A stretch of 64,000 nucleotides of DNA from Phytopythium helicoides (Eukaryota; Oomycota; Peronosporomycetes; Pythiales; Pythiaceae), in contig JANFNE010000027.1 of NCBI GenBank assembly GCA_024867545.1, positions 372,001-436,000 on the forward strand, written 5' to 3'. Positions within the stretch are counted from its first letter, which is position 1, and each line of letters opens with the position of its first letter. This document shows, one piece after another, positions 21,398 through 31,350 of the stretch. Below the pieces are notes generated by a model. The model saw nothing but the letters and a program-made list of their open reading frames with translations, had not been told where the DNA came from and searched no databases. The position numbers and the translations under genes were made by a program.

Positions 21398-22113
21398 CCG
21401 CAACTGCCGACTTCTTGCGCTCCAGTATGGCCACTGCCAGCTCCGGCTCGAGTGGAGGACTCGCTCGTACCGTAGATGTTTGCTAGCTGAGACTTTCGGC
21501 CACGAAGCGCTGCAGTGGCCGTCGACTGTCGACGTGCAAGAACAGATGGGACTCAAGTCGGAGCGCGAGTCAGCGTCAGCATGCGGCGCGGTCAACAATT
21601 CGACACTCCGTAATGCATACTCGGCGCAAGAGAGGGAGGTGGTAAAACTGTCGAGATTTACCATTTCGGCGGGTCGATACGGTACAGCCAGAGGTGGCTA
21701 CGCGGCCCGCACACGAAACTCTCGGAACAACTACGGTACAGACCTGTGGGCGGCAGAGGAGTCGAATTGTGTATTGTGGCTGCCTCGCCTTGTGATGCTG
21801 CATCTTCGTTTGGCTTTGTAGGTCCCAGCCGTGCACGGGATTTGCGCTTGTGTGGCGACTCGCCGTTGGTGAGGCGAGCCCTACCATCGAGGTGAGCTCG
21901 CATTGAGTCTCGCAGGGATCTCAGTCAGTCAATTCGCCGCCGACTCCGGCTCGAACGGCTCGACATCGAGGCTGACAGGGTATGCGATGTCATGAGAGAC
22001 TTCGACGATAGCATCCCTAATCAGGGAAGGGAAGCCACACTTAGGGATCAAACCCACTTCAACTTCCACTTGCATCACACACCTACCGGTATCTATCTAC
22101 CTTTCAAACCGCC
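21398..22113. other. intergenic spacer of the left arm
   Basis: Upstream region of the outer hydrolase and 3' flank of the GAF gene. It is homologous in inverted orientation to 31351-32097. It contains a conserved upstream element at 21533-21550. Confidence 0.7.
21533..21550 (-). promoter_or_regulatory. conserved hydrolase upstream element
   Basis: CCCATCTGTTCTTGCACG on the minus strand, 136 bp before the ATG. The same 18-mer is found upstream of the other three array hydrolases. Conservation could be simple recent duplication rather than function. Confidence 0.4.
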
Positions 22114-24393
22114 TTACCGCACTCGCCTCGCCGCCTCGTTCACGATGACGCGCGACGCAATGCGACCGAACGTGGTCAGCGTGTCCAACTGCGAGCGTGT
22201 CACCCGTCTGGGCTTCGTGTCGATACAGCAGAGCGAACCTATGACAAGCCCCTCCGTGCTCTTGATGGGGATCCCGCAGTAGAACCTAACGCTCATCTGA
22301 GCAACGACATCGATGTTGTAGAACCGCACGTCGGCCTCGGGATGGTTGATCACGAACGGCTTGTCGTCCATGAGCAGGTGCTGGCAGATTGTGTGTTCGC
22401 GCGGTAGTTTGGTCATGACCATGCTTTTCGTCGAGCACGCGAGCAAAAGCTGGTCCGCCGCGCCGATTACGGAGATCTCAGTCATGGAGGTGTCCATTTC
22501 CTTGTTGAGAAAGTCACAGATGATGTCGAGCTCGGGTATCGGCCCCCGCAAGTCCATGAGCCGAAGCTTCTCTATCGCATCCATACGGTCGGTCTCGTTA
22601 CTTGGTACTGGTGACACCGTCTTCACTCCGTTTGGATCCAGCTCGATCGGGTAGCTGCGCCGCCGTGCATTCGCCAGCCTGTACCTTTCGGGCGAGTGTC
22701 GATTGTAGGCACGGCGGCGAAAGTGTTCTTGGACGGCTGCCACACTCACATCATCGGGTAATCTTTCGCGCCGACTATTCCTGATGTGCTGGTGTGCCTT
22801 GGCTGCTGTCGACGAATTGATGGTATCGCCTCCACGATGAGTTTGAGTCTCAGAGATGCACGTACCATTCGGTACCTCCGAGCTGTCTTCCGATGTTTCC
22901 CGTCCACGCTCTGTCGCATCGACTCGATCAAGCCGTGAGACCTCGTCTTCGGATGACAATAGGTGACGAATAATGGTCATGGCTGCGTCTTTCCTCACGC
23001 CAGACCTGAGTTCGTTTACCAGACCCTCAACGATACTAACGCCTGTCGACTGAGGCTCGTTTGCGCGCTTGCCTCGGACACCATCGAACGCATCCAGCTC
23101 TTTCGGAGATTCTCCATAGTCGTCGAGAATATCCTCGCACTCGCTGTACGTTGTTTGGATGCGCGTGTAATCGCATCGATCGACGCATTCGAGGCAACGT
23201 CGACAAATCAGCATCGTGGTCGAGTGTCCATTGTAGGTCTCAGCCGTTTCACTTGAGCAGCACCCTTCGCAAATGTTGTACGAGCAGAGCTGGCAGCGTC
23301 GTACACCTAGAAAGCGGTGCAACGTACGTGTGCAAGAAATGCACCTAGAGTTGCTCGCCTCGCTCATGTCAGTCGTATCTGCGAACACCTGACGACCGAG
23401 TCTCTGCTTACGTATAGCAGCCGGGAGACCTCGCACACTTGCAGCAAAAGCTTCCAGTCGCAGATTAGACGCCTTCTTGTCAACGTAGTTGGTGTGATGA
23501 GACTTGTCGGTCACTGATGCGCAAGGATCTTGGTACTTTGCCAGAAACGTAACGCGAGCCACCTTCTTGCCTCCCTTCTGTGCTCTATCGCTGCTGCGAG
23601 GCGCTTCGATTCGGTACACCACAGAGACACCACCAAGCTGCTTGAGGCGTCGATTGGGTTTTGCCTTGCCAACTGCAAGCTCCGTCTCATGCATCGAGAG
23701 CTGTACGACTTCAAAATCGTCGGTTGACGGGTGTAAGCGGTGCGAATACTCGAGATGGCACCACTCCTCGTTCTTGGCGAGCATGCGAGAGCGAGAGAAG
23801 CTGCTGGTCTTCACAATGAGATGGTCGAACTTGTTCGTGAAAGTGGGATGCTCTTCCGAATTGACGCGATGCACGACCGAGCTGTAGATAAAGTGGTTGC
23901 CATACAGAGCTCGCATCGAAGCGTTGAGTTGAGCCTCTTCGCTGGCACACAGCAATATCGCGAGTTCTTGATGTGTACACGTAATTTCTCCGACCACGAG
24001 AATTTGATCGCTGCTACGGACACTTGTAGTGAGTGTCATGAAACCGTGGTCTTCGTGCATGGATCGCCACGCCGCCAATGGTCTGTCGAGAGCTTGCTGA
24101 AAACACTGGGTGACATCGGAGGATACAGCTCGCTGAATGAGCTCATGGTCGCAGACTCGAACTGTCTGATGGAAACTTGAATGACTTGGAACGGTAGTTG
24201 ATCTGATCTTAACTGTCGACGCCCTGCTACCAACGATATCGGATCTCGTAAATCGAGGTCTTAGCGTCTCATCTTGACTTGAATCCGTCTTCTGCGCTTG
24301 CTTTTGGTACCAGAAACGCTCACGATACGAGATTTTGTTCGAGTGTGGAGCTGCTGCTTTCGACGCGCTTTCTAGCTGGTTGCGGTGGACCAT
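22114..24393 (-). CDS. START-like / FYVE-type zinc finger / GAF protein, left-arm copy
   Basis: A 759-residue intronless protein from ATG 24393 (MVHRNQLES). This start matches the MPHRLR start of the long paralogue at 42076 and is preferred to the upstream ATG at 24480. Both proteins share SYRERF near the N terminus. The START-like region has FIYSSVVHRV, LIVKTSSF and AKNEEWCHLEY. The zinc finger at about 350-401 has CISC, CQLC, CEGC and CRRC. GAF at about 621-751 has ICQHLLMDDKPF, EADVRFYN, RFYCGIPI, GSLCCID and PRRVTRSQ. This is the complete version of the truncated right-arm gene at 29485, with which it shares most residues. The domains suggest a lipid- and ligand-sensing role, by inference only. 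Confidence 0.85.
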   Translation of the reverse strand: MVHRNQLESASKAAAPHSNKISYRERFWYQKQAQKTDSSQDETLRPRFTRSDIVGSRASTVKIRSTTVPSHSSFHQTVRVCDHELIQRAVSSDVTQCFQQALDRPLAAWRSMHEDHGFMTLTTSVRSSDQILVVGEITCTHQELAILLCASEEAQLNASMRALYGNHFIYSSVVHRVNSEEHPTFTNKFDHLIVKTSSFSRSRMLAKNEEWCHLEYSHRLHPSTDDFEVVQLSMHETELAVGKAKPNRRLKQLGGVSVVYRIEAPRSSDRAQKGGKKVARVTFLAKYQDPCASVTDKSHHTNYVDKKASNLRLEAFAASVRGLPAAIRKQRLGRQVFADTTDMSEASNSRCISCTRTLHRFLGVRRCQLCSYNICEGCCSSETAETYNGHSTTMLICRRCLECVDRCDYTRIQTTYSECEDILDDYGESPKELDAFDGVRGKRANEPQSTGVSIVEGLVNELRSGVRKDAAMTIIRHLLSSEDEVSRLDRVDATERGRETSEDSSEVPNGTCISETQTHRGGDTINSSTAAKAHQHIRNSRRERLPDDVSVAAVQEHFRRRAYNRHSPERYRLANARRRSYPIELDPNGVKTVSPVPSNETDRMDAIEKLRLMDLRGPIPELDIICDFLNKEMDTSMTEISVIGAADQLLLACSTKSMVMTKLPREHTICQHLLMDDKPFVINHPEADVRFYNIDVVAQMSVRFYCGIPIKSTEGLVIGSLCCIDTKPRRVTRSQLDTLTTFGRIASRVIVNEAARRVR

Positions 24394-25613
24394 CGTGGCC
24401 CCAAGGCGGAAACAGTACCAATCTGCACGACTACAGAGAAATCGTAAACTGCGCTTCGAGGAAGCGAGTATGAGATACATGGTGATAGCGCATACGAAGC
24501 TGTTCAGTGTGCGATTCGGAGAATTGGCAGCTGGCTCCGATCAAAATCGAGGCTGGCTTTTGTGGTTTGAATTCGTCCGGGAAGGATGATCGTCAGTTCA
24601 AATGATCACAGATGGACTATCAGACCGTTCGTGGTCAAGGTGTGACAATTTGGGAAGGAATGCGACGTTGCAGGATTTCACAGATGCTGCCAATGACAGC
24701 TGGAATTGTACGCAACAACGAAGTGCCATCATTTCCACTACCAAGACGAGCTTAGGACTCAAACTCAGTCTCCTATCAATAGCACCATTTGCGTCGAAAC
24801 TTGTGCCAAATACCGGCATTATTCGTCAACATTGCTCGCGGTAGTAAAAGGATATCGAATGACAAGTTGACAGGGCATCGACAATTTTTAGGTGCAACAA
24901 ATGCTCTAGCGTCGATGTGAGACGCGTCTGCGTTCATCATGACAAGTGTCCCCACCTAACAGCAAGCGTAGTATAGCGACATATCATTACCCTAGAAAGA
25001 TCGTAACGGGAACACAACAGCCAGAATCCTCGAATTACATCGACATTGAATCTCGGATTATTTGCGCTGCTGTTGTGGGCTTACTCATCTCGATATGCGC
25101 AAACCGACATTTGACTTCACAATTCCAACAGTTTGACAACCAGGCAGAACAAGGTTCCATATCGAGTGGAGTATTGCGGGACTATCCGGAAGGATAGTCC
25201 TATTTCCGGGCGCAGAGGGCGAAACGAACGAGGCCTAGAAGGCACCAGTCTCTGCGAAGCCGAATCTCACTTTCATTTTAGTTTGGGGTTGGGTTCTCGA
25301 CCCACCGCACCACGCCCTCCATCTCGGATGACACGTCAATACAGTACATATTTGCCCCAAGACTTCTGCAGACGGAAAGAGACAGCATCAGCAAGCCTTG
25401 CGACTCTGTGTATCTGAGATCTGTGAGCTTTTGAAGAATGACAATCAGCACAAGTCAAAAACGTAAGTGCCTTCATGCTCCACTACCGGAAGTCTACACG
25501 ACGTATAAGAGATGCATTGAAGACCAAAGCGATGGATGAAATGGAGTGTACAGCATCAAACAGTCTTTTGTTGTGTTCATAATATACTTATCACTCTCCA
25601 AGCTCCGCTTATA
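24394..25613. other. intergenic region, left arm only
   Basis: This 1.2-kb spacer between the GAF gene start and the inner hydrolase stop has no counterpart in the right arm, where the two genes are only 33 bp apart. No coding features are recognised. Confidence 0.6.
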
Positions 25614-26738
25614 TTACTCGAGCGGTGGGAACCGGTGCATCATCCACTCCGTAATGTAGTTCATCACGTCGTCCCGCTCGGGATCTTCAAATATGCAGTG
25701 ATAAAGACCTTCGAAGAGCTTGAACTCTTTGTCCCTCGCCCTGATCTGGTCGAAAATCTTCTTGGTGTGAGGGACGCTTGACACGTGGTCTTCTGATCCA
25801 ACAACAAATAACACAGGCGCACTGAACGCGATTCCTTCGTCTGAACTGCTCCGCTTCGCAAGTTTCTCCATGGCTGACAACATCTGCTCCCCCATCCGCA
25901 TCGTCATCATACCAGCATCCGTGAGCGGGTCTTTGTCAAAGTCCTCGAACACTGCTGGATCACGACACAAAGAGTCCGGATCGAAGCCTGGAATTAGCCT
26001 GGCGCGAGGCAACAGAAGCGATAAAGGCTTCGCAACCACGGGAGTCCGCAGCAACGGCGGCATACTGATATGAAGGGACGGTCCAGCAAAACACAAAGCT
26101 GCAAACTCGTGCTTGAAAGAGAGCGCCGTGTGGATCCCTACTAATGACCCAAAGGACAACCCCAACAACACGATAGGCGGCGTCTCATACCGCCAGCGAC
26201 ACTGCTCGCCTTCCTTCTCGCGATCCAATAGCACAACCGGCAGCACCTCCCTTTTAGCGAATTTCAGAAACGTGTTCGTGTCGTCGACGAAGTAGCGGAA
26301 CTTGGGAGAGTAAGCGCGCGTCGCGTGGCTATCGGCTGAGTCACTGGCCCCGTGACCCACGAGGTCGTACGCGAGCACACCGAAGCCGCGGTCGCACAGG
26401 TGCTCGTACAGGTACGCGTACCGGCGCGAGTGGTCTCCGACGGCGTGGACGAAGAGTACCATGGCACGCAGAGGGACGACCTTGGGCAGCAATGCGATGT
26501 AGAACAGCTTCTGTCCTCGTGCGTTGCGGAATCTTCCCTCGACGTAGCGCATGTGTGGTGGCACGAGCTGTCCGCGCAGCTGTCGTCCGCCGAGCGCGTC
26601 AAGCCCTAGTCCGGTGGCCGTGTCTGTGCGCGTGCGGGAGCTGAGCCCGCTGTCGTCGTCTTCGGTCATTCGCGTGCTGCTGCCGATCGAGAGCGTGGCC
26701 GTCGAGGGCGTGTGCATGGGCGTCTTGGGCGTGGACAT
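25614..26738 (-). CDS. alpha/beta hydrolase, left-arm inner copy
   Basis: Intact 374-residue hydrolase from ATG 26738 (MSTPKTPMHT); the longer frame upstream is leader sequence shared with paralogues. The N-terminal ~60 residues are Thr/Ser/Asp-rich and variable, then GGRQLRGQLVPPHMRYVEG begins the conserved part. The core is MVLFVHAVGDHSRRY, with nucleophile elbow GLSFGSL (Ser about 194), acid Asp in VVGSEDHV (about 316) and base His in EGLYHCIFED (about 345). It ends MMHRFPPLE. It belongs to the monoacylglycerol lipase-like family and is probably cytosolic, since no signal peptide is visible. Nearly the same protein is encoded at 28351-29451 in the other arm. Confidence 0.88.
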   Translation of the reverse strand: MSTPKTPMHTPSTATLSIGSSTRMTEDDDSGLSSRTRTDTATGLGLDALGGRQLRGQLVPPHMRYVEGRFRNARGQKLFYIALLPKVVPLRAMVLFVHAVGDHSRRYAYLYEHLCDRGFGVLAYDLVGHGASDSADSHATRAYSPKFRYFVDDTNTFLKFAKREVLPVVLLDREKEGEQCRWRYETPPIVLLGLSFGSLVGIHTALSFKHEFAALCFAGPSLHISMPPLLRTPVVAKPLSLLLPRARLIPGFDPDSLCRDPAVFEDFDKDPLTDAGMMTMRMGEQMLSAMEKLAKRSSSDEGIAFSAPVLFVVGSEDHVSSVPHTKKIFDQIRARDKEFKLFEGLYHCIFEDPERDDVMNYITEWMMHRFPPLE

Positions 26739-27776
26739 CCGCAACTGCCGACTTCTTGCGCCCCAGTATGGCCACTGGCGAGCTCTGCGGGGCGGCGAAG
26801 TGAGGATGCGAGCAGCTACGATGGGGGAGGAAGGCACCCAGGCGCATCGTGTGTACACTCGGCGCGCGGGTTTGTACCGTAGAGGTTAGGGAAAGCGTGC
26901 AAGAACAGATGGGGCGGATGGGCTGGCGAGTTTCGGTACTTCGTAATGCATACTCGGCGCAAGAGAGGAAACGAGCTAAACTGGCAAGATTTACACGGCA
27001 TGTGATGCGCGGTGCAGCGGCTACGATGCAAGCCGAAGCTTGCTGACGATTGGCCACGCTGGGACTGCAGCATCTCTTCCCCAGCACACTGTCAGCTGGG
27101 CCAGCTTGCGCGGGATTTGCTTGGCCGCTGCGTGGCTCACGGCGGAGCGGTCATACAGATCCTTTGCGAGGCCGAGGAGTGCTTGCTTCGCACTGAATAT
27201 CGCTCTGTGGCTTGGCATCAAAGTTGGCTGGACGCGATGATTATGTAGGAGGCATGCGTGTACGTACCGGCTTCCCTCCTGTTTGGGAAGATCAACCGCA
27301 TTGGTTGAGGAGAAACCAACACTGCGCAATCGACGACGCTGATGCGAAACTACCTCGAGTTCTTAGTGGCTCGCTGTCTTTGGCACACCTGCACAGCTGT
27401 GATCATGACTGTCTGCCTAGCTGCTCGCGGGGAACTGTCTGGCTGTTGCACGGTCAAATCTGGAGCTTGTGGCAACGGGAGGTAGATCCGCGGGCCAGTC
27501 TGGCTCAAATGTTGAGCCTCAAAGATGCTAGATCAAGACTATACACGTGGAGTCCACGGTGGACACAGGTGCTGGATCCAAGATCACCTGAAACAATTTG
27601 ATGGATCGGACTAGGTCTTAGTGGAGCTTCGTATTTACAGAGCAGCGAAGATCTCGCCGCCGAAGCAGGGCTGAAAATGTTGCTTCCGTAACCCCCGATC
27701 AAATGCACTTCAAAGCCAAGGACTTCGTGTGTACTGTACATAGCACTGGACACCAACCAAACAAACTCCCCTACTG
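26739..27776. other. non-coding region inside the palindrome centre
   Basis: The first ~220 bp is the hydrolase upstream region and is mirrored at 28190-28350. The rest, to 27776, is unique spacer with no recognisable gene. Confidence 0.6.
26896..26913 (-). promoter_or_regulatory. conserved hydrolase upstream element
   Basis: CCCATCTGTTCTTGCACG on the minus strand, 158 bp before the inner left-arm ATG. Identical to the element at 31942-31959. Confidence 0.4.
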
Positions 27777-28086
27777 TACCGCACTCGCCTTGCCGATTCA
27801 TTCAAAATGACATGTAACGCAATGCGATTGAACATTGTCAACGTGTCCAACTGCGAACGCGTCAGTTGTCTAAGAGTCGTGTTAATACAGCTGAGTGAAC
27901 CTAAGTCAAACCCTCCGTGATCTTGATGGGAGCTCCGCAGCAGAACCTGACGCTCATTTCAAGTATCGACTTTGATGTTGACCTGCCGCGCTAAAATAAC
28001 GGAGATCATACAGTAGTCATGGAGGTGCCCATTTCCTTGTTGAGATGATCAAGTTGAGCTTGATCGCTGGTCATGTCAAGCTCGGT
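27777..28086 (-). pseudogene. decayed GAF-domain relic of a START/FYVE/GAF gene
   Basis: This segment aligns with the 3' end of the left-arm GAF gene (22114-22540) in the same orientation, starting just at its stop codon. Shared stretches include the last GAF codons (CGTGTCCAACTGCGA and CTTGATGGG on the plus strand) and CATGGAGGTG...CATTTCCTTGTTGAGA. An internal block of roughly 140 bp is missing, and many substitutions and small indels destroy the frame. It lies where a GAF gene would be expected upstream of the inner left hydrolase. It therefore records an older tandem [hydrolase-GAF gene] unit that was cut at the inversion junction. Confidence 0.75.
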
Positions 28087-28090
28087 GCAT

Positions 28091-28110
28091 GATACTGTAA
28101 GTACAGTATC
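28091..28110. repeat. 9-bp perfect inverted repeat at the inversion centre
   Basis: GATACTGTA, two bases, then TACAGTATC. It begins four bases after the recognisable end of the GAF relic and lies about 80 bp before the right arm starts. Confidence 0.7.
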
Positions 28111-28350
28111 AGCCTCCCTATACCGCTCAGATTCACTCATCTACTTCACATTTGTAAATCTCATCAGTCTTACAATACCTCTCACTTGATCCAAGTATGC
28201 ATTTCGAAGTGCCGAAATAGTACCTCCGAAATGCTCATCGCCAACTGACTATTAGCTCGTCCCCATCTGTTCTTGCACACTAGCCAAAGTCTCCAGTCGC
28301 ATCCTCCCTCACCACACGCCGCACGAAAGCACAGGAAGTTGGCAGCTGCG
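28111..28350. other. junction and upstream region of the right-arm inner hydrolase
   Basis: From about 28190 it mirrors the region upstream of the left inner hydrolase. The 28111-28189 stretch has no match in the window that I could see. Confidence 0.5.
28262..28279 (+). promoter_or_regulatory. conserved hydrolase upstream element
   Basis: CCCATCTGTTCTTGCACA, 17 of 18 bases identical to the other three copies, 72 bp before the ATG. Confidence 0.35.
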
Positions 28351-29451
28351 ATGTCAACGCCCTCAGCGGCCAGCAGCGCGCGCATGACCGACGACGACGA
28401 CGATGTCCTCGGCACGGGTGCTCGCACTGACAGCGGCACCAACTCCGGCACTGGCATGGGACTCGATGCGCTCGGCGGACGCCAACTGCGCGGACAGCTC
28501 GTGCCCCCGCACATGCGCTACGTCGAGGGAAGATTCCGCAACGCGCGAGGACAGAAGCTATTCTACATCGCATTGCTGCCCAAGGTCGTCCCACTGCGTG
28601 CCATGGTGCTCTTCGTCCACGCCGTCGGAGACCACTCGCGGCGGTACGCGTACCTGTACGAGCACCTGTGCGACCGCGGCTTCGGCGTGCTGGCGTACGA
28701 CCTCGTGGGTCACGGAGCCAGTGACGCAGCCGACAGCCACGCGACGCGCGCTTACTCGCCCAAGTTCCGCTACTTCGTCGACGACACGAACACGTTTCTG
28801 AAATTCGCTAAAAAGGAGGTGCTGCCGGTCGTGCTGTTGGATCGCGAGAAGGAAGGCGAGCAGTGTCGCTGGCGGTACGAGACGCCGCCTATCGTGCTGT
28901 TGGGCCTGTCATTTGGGTCATTAGTAGGGATCCACACGGCGCTCTCTTTCAAGCACGAGTTGGCAGCTTTGTGTTTCGCGGGACCGTCCCTTCACATCAG
29001 TATGCCGCCGTTGCTGCGGACCCCCGTGGTTGCGAAGCCTTTATCACTTCTGTTGCCTCGCGCCAGGCTGATTCCAGGCTTCGATCCGGACTCTCTGTGT
29101 CGCGACCCAGCAGTCTTCGAGGACTTTGACAAAGACCCGCTCACGGATGCTGGTATGATGACGATGCGGATGGGGGAGCAGATGGTGTCGGCCATGGAGA
29201 AGCTTGCGAAGTGGAGTAACTCGGACGCAGGAATCGCGTTCAATGTGCCAGTGTTATTTGTTGTCGGATCAGAAGACCGCGTGACAAGTCTTCCACATAC
29301 CAAGAAGATCTTCGACCAGATTAGGGCGAGGGACAAGGAGTTCAAGCTCTTCGAAGGTCTTTATCACTGCATATTTGAAGATCCCGAGCGGGACGATGTG
29401 ATGAACTACATTACGGAGTGGATGATGCACCGGTTCCCACCGCTCGAGTAA
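28351..29451 (+). CDS. alpha/beta hydrolase, right-arm inner copy
   Basis: Intact 366-residue hydrolase from ATG 28351 (MSTPSAASS). The open frame extends upstream but only from a non-ATG codon. Core MVLFVHAVGDHSRRY; nucleophile elbow GLSFGSL (Ser about 187), acid Asp in VVGSEDRV (about 308) and base His in EGLYHCIFED (about 338), ending MMHRFPPLE. It differs from its mirror copy at 25614-26738 mainly in the Ser/Thr/Asp-rich N terminus and a few scattered residues. Its stop is followed after only 33 bp by the ATG of the truncated GAF gene, because a deletion joined its 3' UTR to that gene. Confidence 0.88.
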   Translation: MSTPSAASSARMTDDDDDVLGTGARTDSGTNSGTGMGLDALGGRQLRGQLVPPHMRYVEGRFRNARGQKLFYIALLPKVVPLRAMVLFVHAVGDHSRRYAYLYEHLCDRGFGVLAYDLVGHGASDAADSHATRAYSPKFRYFVDDTNTFLKFAKKEVLPVVLLDREKEGEQCRWRYETPPIVLLGLSFGSLVGIHTALSFKHELAALCFAGPSLHISMPPLLRTPVVAKPLSLLLPRARLIPGFDPDSLCRDPAVFEDFDKDPLTDAGMMTMRMGEQMVSAMEKLAKWSNSDAGIAFNVPVLFVVGSEDRVTSLPHTKKIFDQIRARDKEFKLFEGLYHCIFEDPERDDVMNYITEWMMHRFPPLE

Positions 29452-29484
29452 TATAAGAGCAGCTTGGAGAGTGATAAGTACATT

Positions 29485-31350
29485 ATGAACACAACAAAAG
29501 ACTTGCTATTGGTGTACGCGAACGAAGAGGCTCAACTCAACGCTTCGATGCGAGCTCTGCATGGCAACCACTTTATCTACAGCTCAGTCGTGCATCGAGT
29601 CAATTCTGAAGAGCATCCCACTTTCACGAACAAGTTCGACCAGCTCATTGTGAAGACCAGCAGCTTCTCTCGCTCTCGCATTCTCGCCAAAAATGAGGAG
29701 TGGTGCTTTCTCGAGTATTCACAGCGCTTACACCCGTCAACCGACGACTTTGAAGTCGTACAGCTCTCGATGCACGAGACGGAGCTTGCAGTTGGCAAGG
29801 CAAAACCCAATCGACGCCTCAAGCAGCTTGGTGGCGTCTCTGTGATGTACCGAGTCGAAGCGGCCCGCAACAGCGATAGAGCACAGAAGGGAGGTAAGAA
29901 GGTGGCTCGCGTTATGTTTCTGGCAAAGTATGAAGACCCTTGCGCATCAATGACAGACAAGTCTCGCCACACCAACTACGTTGACAAGAAGACGGCTAAA
30001 CTGCGACTGGAAGCTTTTGCTGCAAGTGTGCGAGGTCTCCCAGCTGCTGTACGTAAGCAGAGACTCGGTCGTCAGGTGTTCGCAGATACGACTGGTATGA
30101 GCGAGGCGAGCAACTCTAGGTGCATTTCTTGCACACGTACGTTGCACCGTTTTCTCGGTGTACGACGCTGCCAGCTCTGCGCGTACAACATTTGCGAAGG
30201 GTGCTGCTCAAGTGAAACGGTTGAGACCTATAATGGACACGCGACCACGATGCTGATTTGTCGGCGTTGCCTCGAATGTGTCGATCGATGCGATTACACG
30301 CGCATCCAGACAACGTACAGCGAGTGTGAGGATATCCTTGACGACTATGGAGAGTCTCCGGAAGAGCTGGATGCGTTCGATGGTGTCCGAGGCAAGCGTG
30401 CAAACCACCCTCAGTCGACAGGCGTTAGTATCGTGGAGTGTCTGGTAAACGAACTCAGGTCTGGCGTGAGGAAAGACGCAGCCATGACCATTGTCCGTCA
30501 CCTTTTGGCATCTGAAGACGAGGCCTCACGGCTTGATCGAGTCGACGCGGCAGAGCGAGGACGGGAAGCATCGGAAGGCAGCTCGGTGGTACCAAATGGT
30601 ACGTGCGTCTCTGAGACTCAAACTCACAGTGGAGGTGATACCATCAATCCGTCGACAGCAACCAAATCACACCAGCACATGAAGAATAGTCAGCGCGAAA
30701 GATTACCCGATCATGTGAGTGTGGCAGCCGTCCAAGAACACCTTCGCCGCCGTCCCTACAATCGACACTCGCCCGAAACATACCGACTGGCAAATGCACG
30801 GCGGCGCAACTACCCGATCGAGCTGGATCCAAACGGAGTGAAGACGGTGTCACCAGTACCAAGTAACGAGACCGACCGTATGGATGCGATCGAGAAGCTA
30901 CGGCTCATGGACTTGCGGGGGCCAATACCCGAGCTTGATATCATCTGTGACTTTCTCAACAAGGAAATGGACACCTCCATGACTGAGATCTCCGTAATCG
31001 GCGCGGCGGACCAACTTTTGCTCGCGTGCTCGACGAAAAGCTTGGTCATGACTAGACTCCCGCGCGAGCACACAATCTGCCAGCACCTGCTCATGGACGA
31101 CAAGCCGTTCGTGATCAATCATCCCGAGGCCGACGTGCGGTTCTACAACATCAATGTGGTTGCTCAGATGAGCGTTAGGTTCTACTGCGGGATCCCCATC
31201 AAGAGCACGGAGGGGCTTGTCCTAGGTTCGCTCTGCTGTATCGACACGAAGCCCAGACGGGTGACGCGCTCGCAGTTGGACACGCTAACCACGTTCGGCC
31301 GCATTGCGTCGCGCGTCATCATGAACGAGGCGGCGAGGCGAGTGCGGTAA
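29485..31350 (+). CDS. START-like / FYVE-type zinc finger / GAF protein, N-terminally truncated
   Basis: A 621-residue frame from ATG 29485. The first ~12 codons (MNTTKDLLLVY...) come from the 3' UTR of the preceding hydrolase: the same bases follow the stop of the left inner hydrolase. Homology to the complete left-arm gene starts near 29504-29525 (EEAQLNASMRAL), about residue 149 of that protein, so the first part of the START-like domain is gone. The rest is intact and open: FIYSSVVHRV, LIVKTSSF, zinc finger at about 211-263 (CISC, CQLC, CEGC, CRRC) and GAF at about 485-615. The gene probably lost its own promoter too. It may be a pseudogene that has kept its frame, or be expressed by read-through from the hydrolase. 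Confidence 0.75.
   Translation: MNTTKDLLLVYANEEAQLNASMRALHGNHFIYSSVVHRVNSEEHPTFTNKFDQLIVKTSSFSRSRILAKNEEWCFLEYSQRLHPSTDDFEVVQLSMHETELAVGKAKPNRRLKQLGGVSVMYRVEAARNSDRAQKGGKKVARVMFLAKYEDPCASMTDKSRHTNYVDKKTAKLRLEAFAASVRGLPAAVRKQRLGRQVFADTTGMSEASNSRCISCTRTLHRFLGVRRCQLCAYNICEGCCSSETVETYNGHATTMLICRRCLECVDRCDYTRIQTTYSECEDILDDYGESPEELDAFDGVRGKRANHPQSTGVSIVECLVNELRSGVRKDAAMTIVRHLLASEDEASRLDRVDAAERGREASEGSSVVPNGTCVSETQTHSGGDTINPSTATKSHQHMKNSQRERLPDHVSVAAVQEHLRRRPYNRHSPETYRLANARRRNYPIELDPNGVKTVSPVPSNETDRMDAIEKLRLMDLRGPIPELDIICDFLNKEMDTSMTEISVIGAADQLLLACSTKSLVMTRLPREHTICQHLLMDDKPFVINHPEADVRFYNINVVAQMSVRFYCGIPIKSTEGLVLGSLCCIDTKPRRVTRSQLDTLTTFGRIASRVIMNEAARRVR

Larger units (their letters stand above)
20236..26955 (-). 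repeat. inverted duplication, left arm
   Basis: Gene order, coding sequence and intergenic sequence mirror the right arm (28190-33290) in opposite orientation. Intergenic matches include the block around 21840-22110, which pairs with 31350-31570, and the hydrolase upstream regions. The left arm still holds about 1.6 kb (5' part of the GAF gene and its upstream spacer) that the right arm lacks. Confidence 0.85.
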
